Notes: generated from the letters alone by a model not told the origin. A stretch of 64,000 nucleotides of DNA from Solirubrobacter sp963848475 (GCA_963848475.1 CAWKDW010000016.1:62001-126000); one strand, 5' to 3'. Numbered from the stretch's first letter, positions 18,021 through 27,737 are shown. Numbers and translations are program-made.

Positions 18021-18394
18021 GCGGCGAGGCTTGCCGCTAGCACCGCACCGGTCAGCGCGGCCGAGCCGCCCGCGACGGCGGCGGTCTTCTTCGGCGCGTC
18101 GTCGGGGATGCCGGCGCTTCCGGCGAAGGTCGCCGCGATGTCGGTCAGGTCCCCGGCCATGCTGATCAGCAACCACGGCAGCAGCGGCTTGCCGCGCACC
18201 GCCGCGGCGATCCCGAAGGCGTGCAGGAGCACCTCGCGCCCGCCGAGGCCGCGCAACGCGACCTGGGTCGCATCGCCGTCGACGGCGGGGCCGAGCCAGG
18301 TGCGCGTGATCTTCGCCGGCGTGGCGAGCAGCGCGGCGCCGTAGGCCACGCGCAGGCTGAAGACGGCGACGGCCGCGGTCCGTGTGCGGGTCAT
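18017..18394 (-). CDS. Small membrane protein of a lipid-modification operon
   Basis: 125 residues with three or four hydrophobic stretches (TAAVAVFSLRVAYGAALLAT, LLHAFGIAAAVRG, PWLLISMAGDLTDIAATFAG, GSAALTGAVLAASLAA). The composition and spacing resemble DUF4267-type small membrane proteins, although I am not certain of the family. Coupled by ATGA to the methyltransferase upstream and GTGA to the hydrolase downstream, so it should be made together with them. Confidence 0.7.
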   Translation of the reverse strand: MTRTRTAAVAVFSLRVAYGAALLATPAKITRTWLGPAVDGDATQVALRGLGGREVLLHAFGIAAAVRGKPLLPWLLISMAGDLTDIAATFAGSAGIPDDAPKKTAAVAGGSAALTGAVLAASLAA

Positions 18395-19641
18395 GCGCCG
18401 GCCGCCGCGACCATCGAGGGCGGAGCGGCCGCGTCGGCGGTCGCCAGGTGGCCACGCCAGCGGGGCTTGCCGAGCACGATCTGCACGCTGCCGATGCGGC
18501 GCTCGGTGAAGCCCGCCTCGCAGAAGCTCGAGGTAGAGCTTCCAGAGGCGCTGGAAGCGCTCGTCGTAGCCCATCTCGCCCAGCCGCGCGGCATGGCTTT
18601 CGACGTTGGCGCGCCAGCGCCGCAGCGTCTCGGCGTAGTGCGGCGTGATGTCCTCGAGGTCGACCATCGTCAGATCGCTGCGGCGCGCGACGTTGCGCGC
18701 GATCACCTCGACCGACGGCAGGCAGCCGTTCGGGAAGATCAAGCGAGTTCATGAACGAGCGCTGGGCCTTCTCGACGTCGTAGAGGCGGTCGTCGATCGT
18801 GATCGCCTGCAGGGCCATCACGCCGTCCGGGCGCAGCAGCGAGGAGCACCGCGCGAAGAAGGTCCCGAAGTCCTTCCAGCCGACGGCCTCGATCATCTCG
18901 ATCGAGACGAGCTTGTCGTAGGTCCCGGTGAGCTCGCGGTAGTCGTCGAGCAGGATCGTCACGCGATCCTCCAGGCCGGCCGCGCGGACACGCTCCAGCG
19001 CCAGTTCGCGCTGCTCGCGCGACAGGGTCGTGGTCGTGACGCGGCAGCCGCGCGTCTGCGCGGCATGCAGCGCGAACCCGCCCCAGCCGGTCCCGATCTC
19101 GAGCACGTGGTCGGACGGCTGCAGGTCGAGCTTGTCGCAGATGCGGTCCAGCTTGGCCCGTGAGGCCTCGGCGAGCGGCATGTCGCGGCGCTCGAAGATC
19201 GCGCTCGAGTACATCATCGTCTCGTCGAGCATCAGCGCGAACAGGTCGTTGCCGAGGTCGTAGTGGGCGGCGATGTCGTCGCGGGCGCGCAGCGGCGTGT
19301 TGCGCGCGAGCAGCGCCCGCCCGCGCTGCCACGGCTCGCGCACCGGGCGTGATCCGGCGGCGGAACTCGTCGATGCCGTGGAGGTTGCGGGCGGCGACCT
19401 CGACCACGGCGGTGACGTCGGGCGAGTCCCACCAGCCGTCGACGTAGGACTGGGCGAAGCCCTTGCCTCCGCGCCGCAGCGCGGTCCAGACGCGCGGGTC
19501 GCGGATGACGACCGTCGCCTGCGGGGAACCGGAGCCGAAGACGCGGCGCTGGCCGTCCTCGACGAGCGTCAGTTGTCCGGACTCGATGCGCTCCAGCAGG
19601 GCGCAGACGAGGCCGCGGGCGAGACGTGGGAGAAGCATCAC
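18391..19641 (-). CDS. cfa: Cyclopropane-fatty-acid-synthase-type lipid methyltransferase, three frameshifts
   Basis: SAM-dependent enzyme methylating unsaturated acyl chains of phospholipids. The SAM-binding VLEIGTGWGGFALHAAQTRG, the LSREQRELALERVR and DYRELTGTYDKLVSIEMIEA blocks, and C-terminal FCEAGFTERRIGSVQIVLGK are all typical of Cfa. N-terminal GKGFAQSYVDGWWDSPD is the usual accessory domain. Each of three frame changes (near 19345, 18742 and 18532) is repaired by dropping one base, and no conserved residue is lost. Its neighbours, an FAD oxidoreductase and a DUF1365 protein, are the classical partners of such methyltransferases in cyclopropane, methyl-branched or furan fatty-acid formation. 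Confidence 0.85.
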
Positions 19642-20252
19642 GAGGCCTCCGTTCGCGGATGGGGATGAAGCGGCGCGCCCTTGACCTTCAGCGCGATCGC
19701 ATGGGCGTAGATGAGCGCAAGCGTCCGGATCGACGCGCCGGCGAGCCGAAGCCGGCTGTACGGGCGGCGCTTCAGATTGAGGGTCGCGTCGAACGCGAGC
19801 TTGCCGGCGCGGCGGCTCTCGATATGGACCGAGAGCGTCTCGCCGGGCGCCGAGGCACGGACCTCGTAAGCGTGGTCCATGCCCATGAACGGAGAGACGT
19901 GATGCGCCTTCTCCGGCGACCCGTGGCCCTGCGGCAGCACGTACGAGTGGCGCTCGCCCCAGGGCGTGTTGGTCACCTCGGCGACGACGTGCGTGAGCTT
20001 GCCCGTCGCGCCGAAGCAGTAGTAGAAGGAGACGGGGTTGAAGCCGACGCCGAGCGAGCGCGGCATCGTCAGCAGCTGGATGCGATCCACGGAGCGCCCC
20101 ACGAGCCGCTCGACCGCCGCGCGATCGAGGAACTTCCCGCGCGGTGGCGCGTCGAGGTCGGCGTAGGCGAGCGCGATCCGGTGGCGGAACTCGTGCTCAC
20201 CCGTGGCGAAGCGCCGGTGGCGGATCGTCCCCGCGTACATCGTCGGCGTCAC
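19638..20252 (-). CDS. DUF1365 family protein
   Basis: 204 residues, somewhat shorter than the usual 240-260. YAGTIRHRRF at the start, LLTMPRSLGVGFNPVSFYYCF, TNTPWGERHSYVLP and KAHHVSPFMGMDHAYEVR are all DUF1365 landmarks. The family is uncharacterised biochemically but occurs with Cfa and the FAD oxidoreductase below in lipid-modification clusters. Overlaps both neighbours by four bases, so stoichiometric translation is likely. Confidence 0.85.
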   Translation of the reverse strand: MTPTMYAGTIRHRRFATGEHEFRHRIALAYADLDAPPRGKFLDRAAVERLVGRSVDRIQLLTMPRSLGVGFNPVSFYYCFGATGKLTHVVAEVTNTPWGERHSYVLPQGHGSPEKAHHVSPFMGMDHAYEVRASAPGETLSVHIESRRAGKLAFDATLNLKRRPYSRLRLAGASIRTLALIYAHAIALKVKGAPLHPHPRTEAS

Positions 20253-21490
20253 AGGCCAGCTCCGAAGCGCTCGCCGACACGCAGCGCGCTCACGACGCCG
20301 TCCTCGTGGAAGCCCCAGCGCCAGTACGCGCCGCAGTAGTGCGTGCGGTTGCGCCCGCTGATCTCCTCATGGCGGGCCTGGGCGCGGGCGCCCTCAGGGG
20401 TGAAAACCGGATGCGCATACTCAATCGTGCGGAGGACCTTCCCCGGATCGATCGCTTCTGAACGGTTGAGTGTCACGCAGAACTCGCGGTCGGCGTCGAG
20501 CGCCTGCAGGCGGTTCATGTGGTAGGTGACCGTGGTCATCCCGGTCGGTTCCGAGAGCAGGTGGTAGTTCCAGCTCGCCCAGGCGCGGCGCCGGCGCGGC
20601 AGCATCGCCCGATCCGTGTGCAGGACCGCCTCGTTGGGCTGGTAGGGGATCGCGCCGAGGATCTCGTGCTCGCGGTCGGTGGCGTCGGAGAGCATCCGCA
20701 GCGCCTGATCGGAGTGGGTGGCGAGCACGACCTCGTCGAAGCGCTCGGCCTCGCCGCCGCGCGGGGTGACGAGCACGCCATCCTCGTGGCGCGAGATCGC
20801 GGTCACCGGCGTGTCGAGCCGCAGCCGGTCGCGCCACGGGCGCGTGACGGCGTCGACGTAGGAGCGCGAGCCGCCGGTGACGGTCTGCCACTGCGGCCGC
20901 TTGGCGAACCCGAGCATCCCGTGGTTGGCGAAGAAGTCGACGAGGAAGCGCGCCGGGAACGTCCACATCTGGCGCGGGTCGGCCGACCAGACGGCCGAGG
21001 CCTGCGGCACGATCAGCCGTTCGATGAACGCCGGCGAGTACCCGCCCTCGTCAAGCCAGTGGCCGAGCGAGGGCCCCTCGCCGCCGGCCGCCAGCAGCGC
21101 CCGCGCGTTGCGGTTGAAGCGCACGAGGTCCGCGATCATCCGGTGAAACCACGGCGTCACGAGGTGCGCGCGCTTGGCGAACAGGCCGTTGGGCGACGAG
21201 CCGTTGTACTCGAAGTCGCCGCCGTCGGAGACCCCGAAGCTCATGTCAGAAGGCTGGGTGGGAACCCCTAGCGACGTCAGCAGCCGCTCGAAGTTGGGAT
21301 AGTTCCGGTCGTTGAAGACAATGAAGCCTGTGTCCACGTGATGCGTGGCGTCCTCGGTATCCACGCGGACGGTGTTCGCGTGCCCGCCCGGCAGCGCCCC
21401 TGCCTCGAACACGGTGATCTCGTGCTCTCGGTGCAGCAGGTGGGCGGTGGAGAGCCCCGAGATTCCGGCTCCGACGATCGCGATCTTCAT
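20249..21490 (-). CDS. FAD-dependent oxidoreductase of the amine-oxidase/desaturase type
   Basis: About 413 residues. The dinucleotide-binding loop is IAIVGAGISGLSTAHLLHRE, followed by TVFEAGALPGGHANTV; HHVDTGFIVFNDRNYPNFER is specific to the group of NAD/FAD proteins found beside Cfa-type methyltransferases. THYCGAYWRWGFHEDGVVSA near the C-terminus is the second FAD contact. Likely oxidises or desaturates methylated acyl chains; in Rhodobacter related gene sets serve furan-fatty-acid synthesis. First gene of the operon; an in-frame GTG at 21493 is an alternative start. Divergent from the WS/DGAT gene with about 40 bases between starts. Confidence 0.8.
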   Translation of the reverse strand: MKIAIVGAGISGLSTAHLLHREHEITVFEAGALPGGHANTVRVDTEDATHHVDTGFIVFNDRNYPNFERLLTSLGVPTQPSDMSFGVSDGGDFEYNGSSPNGLFAKRAHLVTPWFHRMIADLVRFNRNARALLAAGGEGPSLGHWLDEGGYSPAFIERLIVPQASAVWSADPRQMWTFPARFLVDFFANHGMLGFAKRPQWQTVTGGSRSYVDAVTRPWRDRLRLDTPVTAISRHEDGVLVTPRGGEAERFDEVVLATHSDQALRMLSDATDREHEILGAIPYQPNEAVLHTDRAMLPRRRRAWASWNYHLLSEPTGMTTVTYHMNRLQALDADREFCVTLNRSEAIDPGKVLRTIEYAHPVFTPEGARAQARHEEISGRNRTHYCGAYWRWGFHEDGVVSALRVGERFGAGL

Positions 21491-21531
21491 CACCCTCTTG
21501 TTCGCGCAACGACCCCGGTTTGGATCATTTG

Positions 21532-23005
21532 ATGCGCCAACTCAGCTCGCTCGACGCGCAGTTCCTCAACGTGGAATCGGCCCGGATCTACGGCCACGTG
21601 GCGTTTCTGGGCATCTATGACCCGTCGACGGCTCCGGAGGGAAAGCTCGGGGCCGACGAGGTCAAGCAGCTGCTCGACGAGCGCCTGCACCTGCTGCCGC
21701 CGCTGCGCTGGCGGCTCGTCGAGGTGCCGCTGGGCATCGACCTGCCCTACTGGGCCGACGATCCCGACTTCGACCTCGACTTCCACGTCCGCGAGACCGC
21801 GATCCCGGCGCCCGGCGACGACCGGCAGCTGGCCGAGACCGTCCAGCGCGTGTTCGGCCGCCAGCTCGACCGCGGCGCGGCCGCTGTGGGAGCTCTACGT
21901 CATCCACGGGCTCGCGAACGGGCACGTCGCGCTGCTGACGAAGATCCATCACTCGGTCGTCGACGGCATCTCCGGCAACGAGATCATGGGCGTGCTGCTG
22001 GACCCCGAGCCGCAGGGTCGCGTCGTCGATGCCCGGCCGGCCGCGAGGCCGCCGGCACCGCCGATCCCGCGTGACCGGGCGATGTTCGTGCGCGGCCTGC
22101 GCGGTATCCCGCGTCAGCCGCTGCGAGCGATCCGCTCGCTGCCGACGACCGTCGCCGGCTTCACCGACCTGCCGGGCGCCAATGCCCTGCCCGGCCTGCC
22201 GACGCTCTCGCACGTCTACTCGCGCGTGCGCCGGACGTTCGGCGCCGACGAGAGCGCCGGGGTGCTCGAGGTGACCAAGGCGCGGCCGCCGAGGACGCCG
22301 TTCAACGGCCCGGTCTCCGCCCATCGCCGCTTCGCGTTCGGCTCGCTCCCGCTCGACGCCGTGCGCCAGGTGCGGCGCGAGTTCGGCACGACCGTCAACG
22401 ACGTCGTCGTCACGATCTGCGCCGGTGCCGTGCGCGACTGGCTGATGGAGCGCGACGCGCTGCCGGAGGACCCGCTGGTGGCGATGATCCCGATGTCCGT
22501 GCGCAAGCGCGACGAGCGCGGAGCCTGGGGCAACCGGATCTCGATGATGGTCGTCCCGATCCCGACCAACGAGCCCGATCCGGCGGTCCGGCTGCAGCGC
22601 ACGCACGAGCTGCTGCGCAGCGCCAAGGAGCGCCACAGCGCGCTCCCCGCCTCGCTGCTGACCGATGCGACGGCGTTCATCCCGCCCGCCGTGGCCTCGC
22701 TCGCCGCGCGCAACACGATGGACATCCTCGGCCGCACGCGCCCGCCGCTGAACCTCGTGATCTCCAACGTCCCCGGCCCGCGCACCTCGCTCTACTGCGC
22801 GGGCGCGGAGCTGCTCTCGAACTTCCCGGTCTCGGTGCTCGTCGACGGCGTCGGCCTCAACATCACCGTCGTCAGCTACAAGGACCGCGTCGACTTCGGG
22901 ATCGTCGGGGACCGCGAGCAGATCGACGACGCGTGGGCGTTCCTCGAAGGCGCCGCCCACGCACTCGGGGAGCTGGAGAACCTGAAGGGATCAGCTCCCG
23001 TTTAG
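21532..23005 (+). CDS. Wax ester synthase/diacylglycerol acyltransferase (WS/DGAT), one frameshift
   Basis: Acyl-CoA-dependent acyltransferase making triacylglycerol or wax esters at the membrane. The catalytic HHxxxDG motif is KIHHSVVDGISG. The N-terminal RQLSSLDAQFLNVES and the C-terminal PPLNLVISNVPGPRTSLYCA and ELLSNFPVSVL blocks are standard. The frame breaks near 21885, just before the catalytic motif; removing one base gives the expected RGRPLWELY sequence, so the enzyme was probably intact. Start is the ATG at 21532, although a TTG 12 bases earlier is in frame. Its 3' end overlaps the molybdenum hydroxylase gene by 15 bases. Confidence 0.9.
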
Positions 23006-25240
23006 CTGTTTCCAGACCCGCAGCGGCGACATCGGCAGCTCGGTCATGCGCGCGCCGGACGCGGCGAAGATGGCGTTGGCGATCGCTCCCGGAACGCCGC
23101 AGACCGGTGGCTCGCCGATGCCTTTGGCCCCGAACGGTCCGTCGGGGGCGGGGACCTCGACGATCAGGGTCTCGATCGCCGGGACCTGGTCGGTCGAGGG
23201 CAGCGCGTACTCGGCGAAGGTGCCGCCGCGCAGCTGGCCGTTCTCGTCGTGGTTGAGCTCCTCCAGCAGCGCCCAGCCGATGCCCTGGGCGGTGCCGCCG
23301 TGCATCTGGCCCTCGACCAGGGCGGGGTTGAGCGCCTTGCCGACGTCCTGGGCGATGACGTGCGCGAGCACGGTGACGGCGCCGGTCTCGCGGTCGACGC
23401 GGACGTGCGAGAGGTGCGCTGCCGAGCCGGGCGCGCGGCTGACCTGGGCGACGCCGCCGTAACCCTCGATCGGTTCGTGCGGGCTGCCGAAGGTGTAGAC
23501 CTTGGCCGCGAGGTCGGCGACCTTGATCGCACGGCCGGGCGCGCCCAGCGGCCGCACCTCGCCGTCGACCAGTTCGAGGTCCTCGGGCGCGATCTCGAGC
23601 TCGGCGGAGGCAACGCGCAGCAGCCGCTCGCGCGCCTCGGCCGCGGCGCGCTCGATCGCGCGGCCGTAGGTGTAGGTGATCTTCGAGCCACCCGAGACGC
23701 CGCCGAACGGCGCGCTCGACGTGTCGCCGGTGACGACGCGGATGCTGTCCTCGTCGAGGCCGAAGGTCTCGGCGGCGATCGCGATGAACGCGTTCTCGAC
23801 GCCGCTCATGTCGGCCGCGGCGGTGACGACGGTCAGCTTGCCGTCGCCGTCGAGCTTGCAGATCGCGGCCGCGGGCTCCAGGCCACCCGGCCAGAAGCCG
23901 AGCGCGACGCCGATGCCCTCGCCCTCCGGCAGCGAGTCGCGGCGCTGCCAGAGCGGATGCGCCTGGACGCGCTCGAGGCACTCGCGCGCGCCGAAGGACT
24001 TGATCGGCTGCCGATCCAGCCCGGAGTCTCCGGCCGCCAGGACGTTGCGCAGCCGCAGTTCGATCGGATCGATCCCGAGCTCGCCCGCCAGCCGGTCGAT
24101 CAGCGATTCGACCGCGAAGGCCGCCGGCGGCGCTCCCGGCGCCCGGTACGCGCCGGCGCTCACGCGGTTGGTGGTCACGCCGACGGCGGTCAGATCGTGC
24201 GCCGCCCAGTGGTACGGCCCGGCGGAGAGCATCGTCGAGATCGTCTCGACGCCCATCTCCCCCAGCCCGCCGCGGTCACCGACGATCCGGCCACGGATCG
24301 CCGTCAGCCTGCCGTCGCGCGTGGCCCCGAGCTCGAGGTCGATCAGCTGGCCCGGGGCGGGATTGGCGGCCGCGAAGTCCTCGCTGCGGCCGAACACGAG
24401 CCGGACCGGGCGCTTGAGCGCCAGCGCCGCGGCCGCCACCAGCGGCTCGGAGATCATCAGCTTGCCGCCGAACGCGCCGCCCAGGGGCGCCGCCTGCACG
24501 CGCACTCGGTCGAACGGCAGGCCGAGCATCGCGGCCAGGCCCTCGCGGACCATGAACGCGCCCTGGGTGCTGGAGCTGACGACGAGCGTGCCGTCGGGCT
24601 CCGTCCATGCCATCGCCGATTGCGTCTCCAGATAGGCCTGGTGGATCCAGTTCGTGCGGAAGCGAGCGGAGACGACCGCGTCGGAGCGTTCGAACTGGGC
24701 GTCCACGTCGCCGTCCTGCAGCCGCTGGCGGACCGCGACATTGGGCTCAAGCTCCGACTCCGTGGCCTCCTCGCCACCGCCGGCGCCGTGCGCGCCCGCG
24801 CCGCCGTCGCCCCCGCCGGCGACCGCGGTGAGCCGCGAGCGGTCGGCATCGGCGGCCATCGCCGCCTCGAGATCGAGCACCGCCGGAAGCGGCTCCGCGT
24901 CGACGGCGACCAGCGCGGCTCCGTCCTCGGCCGCGGCCGCGGTCTCCGCGATCACCAGCGCGACCGGCTGGCCGGACCAGACGATCTCCTCGCGCGCCAG
25001 CGGCTCGGCGACCCGGCCTGAGCCGCCTTTCAGACCCAGATCCGCGGCCGTCAGCACCGCGACGACCCCGGGCAGTGCCAGCGCGTCGCTGCCGTCGATC
25101 GAGCGCAGCCGCGCGTGCGCCTCGGCGGCCAGCACCGGCCGTGCGTGCAGCAACCCGTGAACGTCCATGTCGGCGACGTAGCGGGTCTGTCCGAGCACCT
25201 TGGCCTCGCCGTCGCGCCGGCGGCGCGCGGTGCCGATCAC
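22991..25240 (-). CDS. Molybdenum hydroxylase large subunit (xanthine dehydrogenase/CoxL type)
   Basis: 749 residues, uninterrupted. VLGQTRYVADMDVHGLLHAR starts domain a/b; LGGAFGGKLM, SAGAYRAPGAPPAAFAVESL and GGVSGGSKITYTYG contact the molybdopterin cytosine dinucleotide cofactor; PDGPFGAKGIGEPPVCGVPG carries the catalytic Glu. The residue after the AYRAPG loop does not identify CO dehydrogenase, so a purine, aldehyde or N-heterocycle is likelier. A Gly/Ala-rich insert near residue 140 is not typical. No FAD or 2Fe-2S subunit gene lies next to it in the window. Its start overlaps the upstream acetyltransferase stop. Confidence 0.85.
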   Translation of the reverse strand: MIGTARRRRDGEAKVLGQTRYVADMDVHGLLHARPVLAAEAHARLRSIDGSDALALPGVVAVLTAADLGLKGGSGRVAEPLAREEIVWSGQPVALVIAETAAAAEDGAALVAVDAEPLPAVLDLEAAMAADADRSRLTAVAGGGDGGAGAHGAGGGEEATESELEPNVAVRQRLQDGDVDAQFERSDAVVSARFRTNWIHQAYLETQSAMAWTEPDGTLVVSSSTQGAFMVREGLAAMLGLPFDRVRVQAAPLGGAFGGKLMISEPLVAAAALALKRPVRLVFGRSEDFAAANPAPGQLIDLELGATRDGRLTAIRGRIVGDRGGLGEMGVETISTMLSAGPYHWAAHDLTAVGVTTNRVSAGAYRAPGAPPAAFAVESLIDRLAGELGIDPIELRLRNVLAAGDSGLDRQPIKSFGARECLERVQAHPLWQRRDSLPEGEGIGVALGFWPGGLEPAAAICKLDGDGKLTVVTAAADMSGVENAFIAIAAETFGLDEDSIRVVTGDTSSAPFGGVSGGSKITYTYGRAIERAAAEARERLLRVASAELEIAPEDLELVDGEVRPLGAPGRAIKVADLAAKVYTFGSPHEPIEGYGGVAQVSRAPGSAAHLSHVRVDRETGAVTVLAHVIAQDVGKALNPALVEGQMHGGTAQGIGWALLEELNHDENGQLRGGTFAEYALPSTDQVPAIETLIVEVPAPDGPFGAKGIGEPPVCGVPGAIANAIFAASGARMTELPMSPLRVWKQLNGS

Positions 25241-25674
25241 GCCAGGCCCCGGGCGAAGTGGTACGACGTGATCCGCAGCCGGTGGCGGAAGTAGAAGCGA
25301 TGCGCGTCCTCGCGGTCAGGCCCGACGCCCGAGTCCAGATGCAGCTCCGCGCATCCTGCCCGCGAGGCTTCCTCCTTCACCCACGCCATCACCGCATCAG
25401 CGTGCCCGCGGCCGCGCGAAGACGCCCGCGTCACGAGGTCGTCGACATAGAGGAAGCGCCCCCACGCGAGGTTCTCGCCGACCCGGAACCCGGCCACCGC
25501 GGCCGCATCCTCCGCGCCCAGGTCGAACGCCGCCACGATGCGGTAGCCGGCGGCGCGCTGAGCGTCTATGCGCGCCGCCATCGCCTCCGGCGAGCCGACG
25601 TGCGGCCGCAGTTCCAGCAGTGCCGCGGCGGCGCGCAGCGATTCACCCTCACGAAGCTCCCGTACCTCGGCCAT
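25237..25674 (-). CDS. GNAT-family N-acetyltransferase
   Basis: 145 residues. The acetyl-CoA binding motif A is VDDLVTRASSRGRGHADAVMAWV (R-x-x-G-x-G/A type), followed by AGCAELHLDSGVG and AHRFYFRHRLRITSYHF, the normal C-terminal GNAT pattern. It can acetylate a small amine or a protein N-terminus; substrate unknown. Overlaps the molybdenum hydroxylase start by four bases, making a two-gene transcript. Confidence 0.85.
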   Translation of the reverse strand: MAEVRELREGESLRAAAALLELRPHVGSPEAMAARIDAQRAAGYRIVAAFDLGAEDAAAVAGFRVGENLAWGRFLYVDDLVTRASSRGRGHADAVMAWVKEEASRAGCAELHLDSGVGPDREDAHRFYFRHRLRITSYHFARGLA

Positions 25675-25684
25675 GCCGCCGATG

Positions 25685-26797
25685 CTACGCGAGCGCCAAC
25701 TCCGGTTCGATGACAGTGGGCACGAGCAGCAGTTCTTCGGTCGGTAGCTGGTCCGGCGCGCCGGAGACGAACTCCGCGGCGCGCATCAGGTCGACGGCCG
25801 TGGAGCGGATCTGGGCACCGACCTCGGCATAGGCGAGCCCGGCCCCGGCGCCGAGCGCCTTGGCCCGGGCGGCCGCGGCGGAGGCGAGCTCGCGCGCTTC
25901 GGCGGCACTCTCGGGGTCGTCGTAGGAGGCAGCCAGCGCCCACACGGCGCGGGCGAGGTCGGAGACGGCGCCGCTGAGCTCCATCGGCGTCTCGCCGGCG
26001 CGGATCGCGCGCAGCGAGTGCCGGGCGAGCACGCGGGTGTTGCGGACGGCGAGGTCGATCTGGCTCAGGCTGCGGTCGTAGCGGTCGACGGGCTCGCGGT
26101 CGCCGAAGCGCGGCGGGGCCGTGCGGACGGTCTCTCGGCTGGTGGCCAGGGCGCCATCGAACTCGCGCAGCAGCCCCTCGATCCCGCGCGCCTGGGCGAG
26201 CGCCTGCTCCGCGCGGCCCGCGTCGGCGCTGGCGAGCGCGCTCGCGGTCCGCTCCAGCGCGCGGCCGAGCTGACCGAACACGGCCTGGGCGGCGCGACTG
26301 ACGGGCAGCAGCGGGTCGGGCGAGAACAGCAGCGCGATCACGAGCGCCACGGCACCGCCGATCGCGGCCTCGAGGATCCGGTTCGGCGAGAAGGCCCCGT
26401 CGCCCGCGGGCCCGGTCATCACGAGCAGCATCGCTGAGACCGCGGCCTCCGAGATCACGAGCTCGGAACCGTTGAGCAGCACCGCGACGGACATCGCGAG
26501 CATGACCATCACTGCGAGCTGCGGCGCGCCGGTGCCGATGAAGTGGATGATCACGTCGGCGACCGCGAGGCCGACGACGACGCCCGCGACGAGCTGGAGC
26601 GCGCGCTGGCGGTGCGCCCCGTGCGTGGCGCCGATCGAGATGACCGTGGCGATGCAGGCGAAGACCGGCTTCGGGTCAGGCAGCAGGAGGATGCACAGGT
26701 ACCACGCGGCCAGCGCGGCGGCGGCCGTCTGCAGGATGGCGAGCGCACGCGCGTTGAGGCGGCGCCGGGCGGTGGTGAGGTGCGTCAAGAAAGTCAT
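25685..26797 (-). CDS. FUSC/aromatic-acid-exporter-like membrane protein
   Basis: About 370 residues. The N-terminal half contains six hydrophobic segments (ILQTAAAALAAWYLCILLLP through AAIGGAVALVIALLFSPDPL) as in the FUSC_2/ArAE group, and the C-terminal half is a long helical cytoplasmic domain with many Ala and Arg. These proteins export aromatic acids or other small organic acids. The start is placed at the ATG in MTFLTHLTTARRR (26797); ATGs further upstream would intrude into the divergent promoter region. Divergent from the amidohydrolase gene with 54 bases between starts. Confidence 0.7.
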   Translation of the reverse strand: MTFLTHLTTARRRLNARALAILQTAAAALAAWYLCILLLPDPKPVFACIATVISIGATHGAHRQRALQLVAGVVVGLAVADVIIHFIGTGAPQLAVMVMLAMSVAVLLNGSELVISEAAVSAMLLVMTGPAGDGAFSPNRILEAAIGGAVALVIALLFSPDPLLPVSRAAQAVFGQLGRALERTASALASADAGRAEQALAQARGIEGLLREFDGALATSRETVRTAPPRFGDREPVDRYDRSLSQIDLAVRNTRVLARHSLRAIRAGETPMELSGAVSDLARAVWALAASYDDPESAAEARELASAAAARAKALGAGAGLAYAEVGAQIRSTAVDLMRAAEFVSGAPDQLPTEELLLVPTVIEPELALA

Positions 26798-26851
26798 ACG
26801 TGTGAACGAACTGCTTGCAGTGTGCATCGGCGACATGCCACGCTTCCTAAA

Positions 26852-27501
26852 GTGCCGATCTTCGACGCGCATTTCCACGTGATCGACCCGCGCTTCCCGC
26901 TGGTCGCGAACCAGGGCTTTCTCCCGAGCCGTTCACGGTCTCCGACTACCGCGCGCACGGCGGAACTCGTATCGCCGGTGGCGCCGTCGTCTCCGGCTCC
27001 TTCCAGGCCTACGACCAGACGTACCTCCTGGACGCCCTCGGGCAGCTCGGGCCTGGCTTCTACGGCGTCGCGAACATCCCGCCGGACATCGGCGACGACG
27101 AGGTGCTGGCGCTGGCCGCCGCCGGCGTCCGAGCCTTCCGGATCAACCTCTACCGCGGCGGCAACCTCGACGAGATCAAGCTCGCGCCGCGTTTCGCCGC
27201 CCTCGCCGGCTGGCATCTGGAGGTCTACCTCGACGGGTGCGACCTGCCCGAACTGGCGCCGAGGCTACGCACGGCGCCGCGCCTGGTGATCGATCACCTG
27301 GGGATGACGCGGGCCGGTGTGCCGAAGGCTCTCCGCGCCATCAGTGACGTCAATCCGGCCGCGCTGCTGTTCGGTTCCGACCTCCCCGGAACCCGCGCGA
27401 AGCGGCCGTTCGAGCGCGCTGACATCGAGTTGGTGCGCGAGGCCGCCGGGCCTCGCGCGCTCCACGACAATGCGCTCGCGCTCTACGCGAGCGTGAACTG
27501 A
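26852..27501 (+). CDS. TIM-barrel amidohydrolase, one frameshift
   Basis: A compact metal-dependent hydrolase of about 216 residues (amidohydrolase 2 type). IFDAHFHVIDPRFPL has the N-terminal H-x-H ligands, PRLVIDHLGMTRAG a downstream His, and LLFGSDLPGTRAK the conserved Asp. The frame changes near 26925, where one base appears missing; restoring it yields EPFTVSDYRAHGG. The GTG at 26852 is the best start because homology begins at once. Such proteins hydrolyse or decarboxylate lactones and aromatic acids. The neighbouring aromatic-acid-exporter-like protein fits that theme. Confidence 0.75.
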
Positions 27502-27694
27502 CCGACGAGCACTTGCGGTCGCTTGGCCTCGCCGGTGCGCCGTGCGCCCTCCTCGACGAGGTCGACGGTGCGGATCGTGTCGGCCTGGATCTCGCGGATC
27601 AGCGAGCCGACGTCCGTACGTAGCCCGAGTCGAGCACCTTGACCGCCTTCGCGCGGGTATCGAGCTCGGCGAGCGAGACGTCCACCCCGGCCAC
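27483..27694 (-). pseudogene. Short helical reading frame with an internal frame change, possibly a chemoreceptor remnant
   Basis: Reading across a single indel near 27615 gives about 70 residues: an N-terminal stretch VDVSLAELDTRAKAVKVLDS and then SLIREIQADTIRTVDLVEEG. The latter resembles the signalling-tip-flanking helix of methyl-accepting chemotaxis proteins. The rest of a chemoreceptor is absent, and the end overlaps the 3' end of the amidohydrolase. It may be a relic or a small unrelated helical protein. Confidence 0.3.
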
Positions 27695-27737
27695 GCCGTA
27701 CGCACAACCACCTCAATCGGCAGAAGGTCATACGTAT

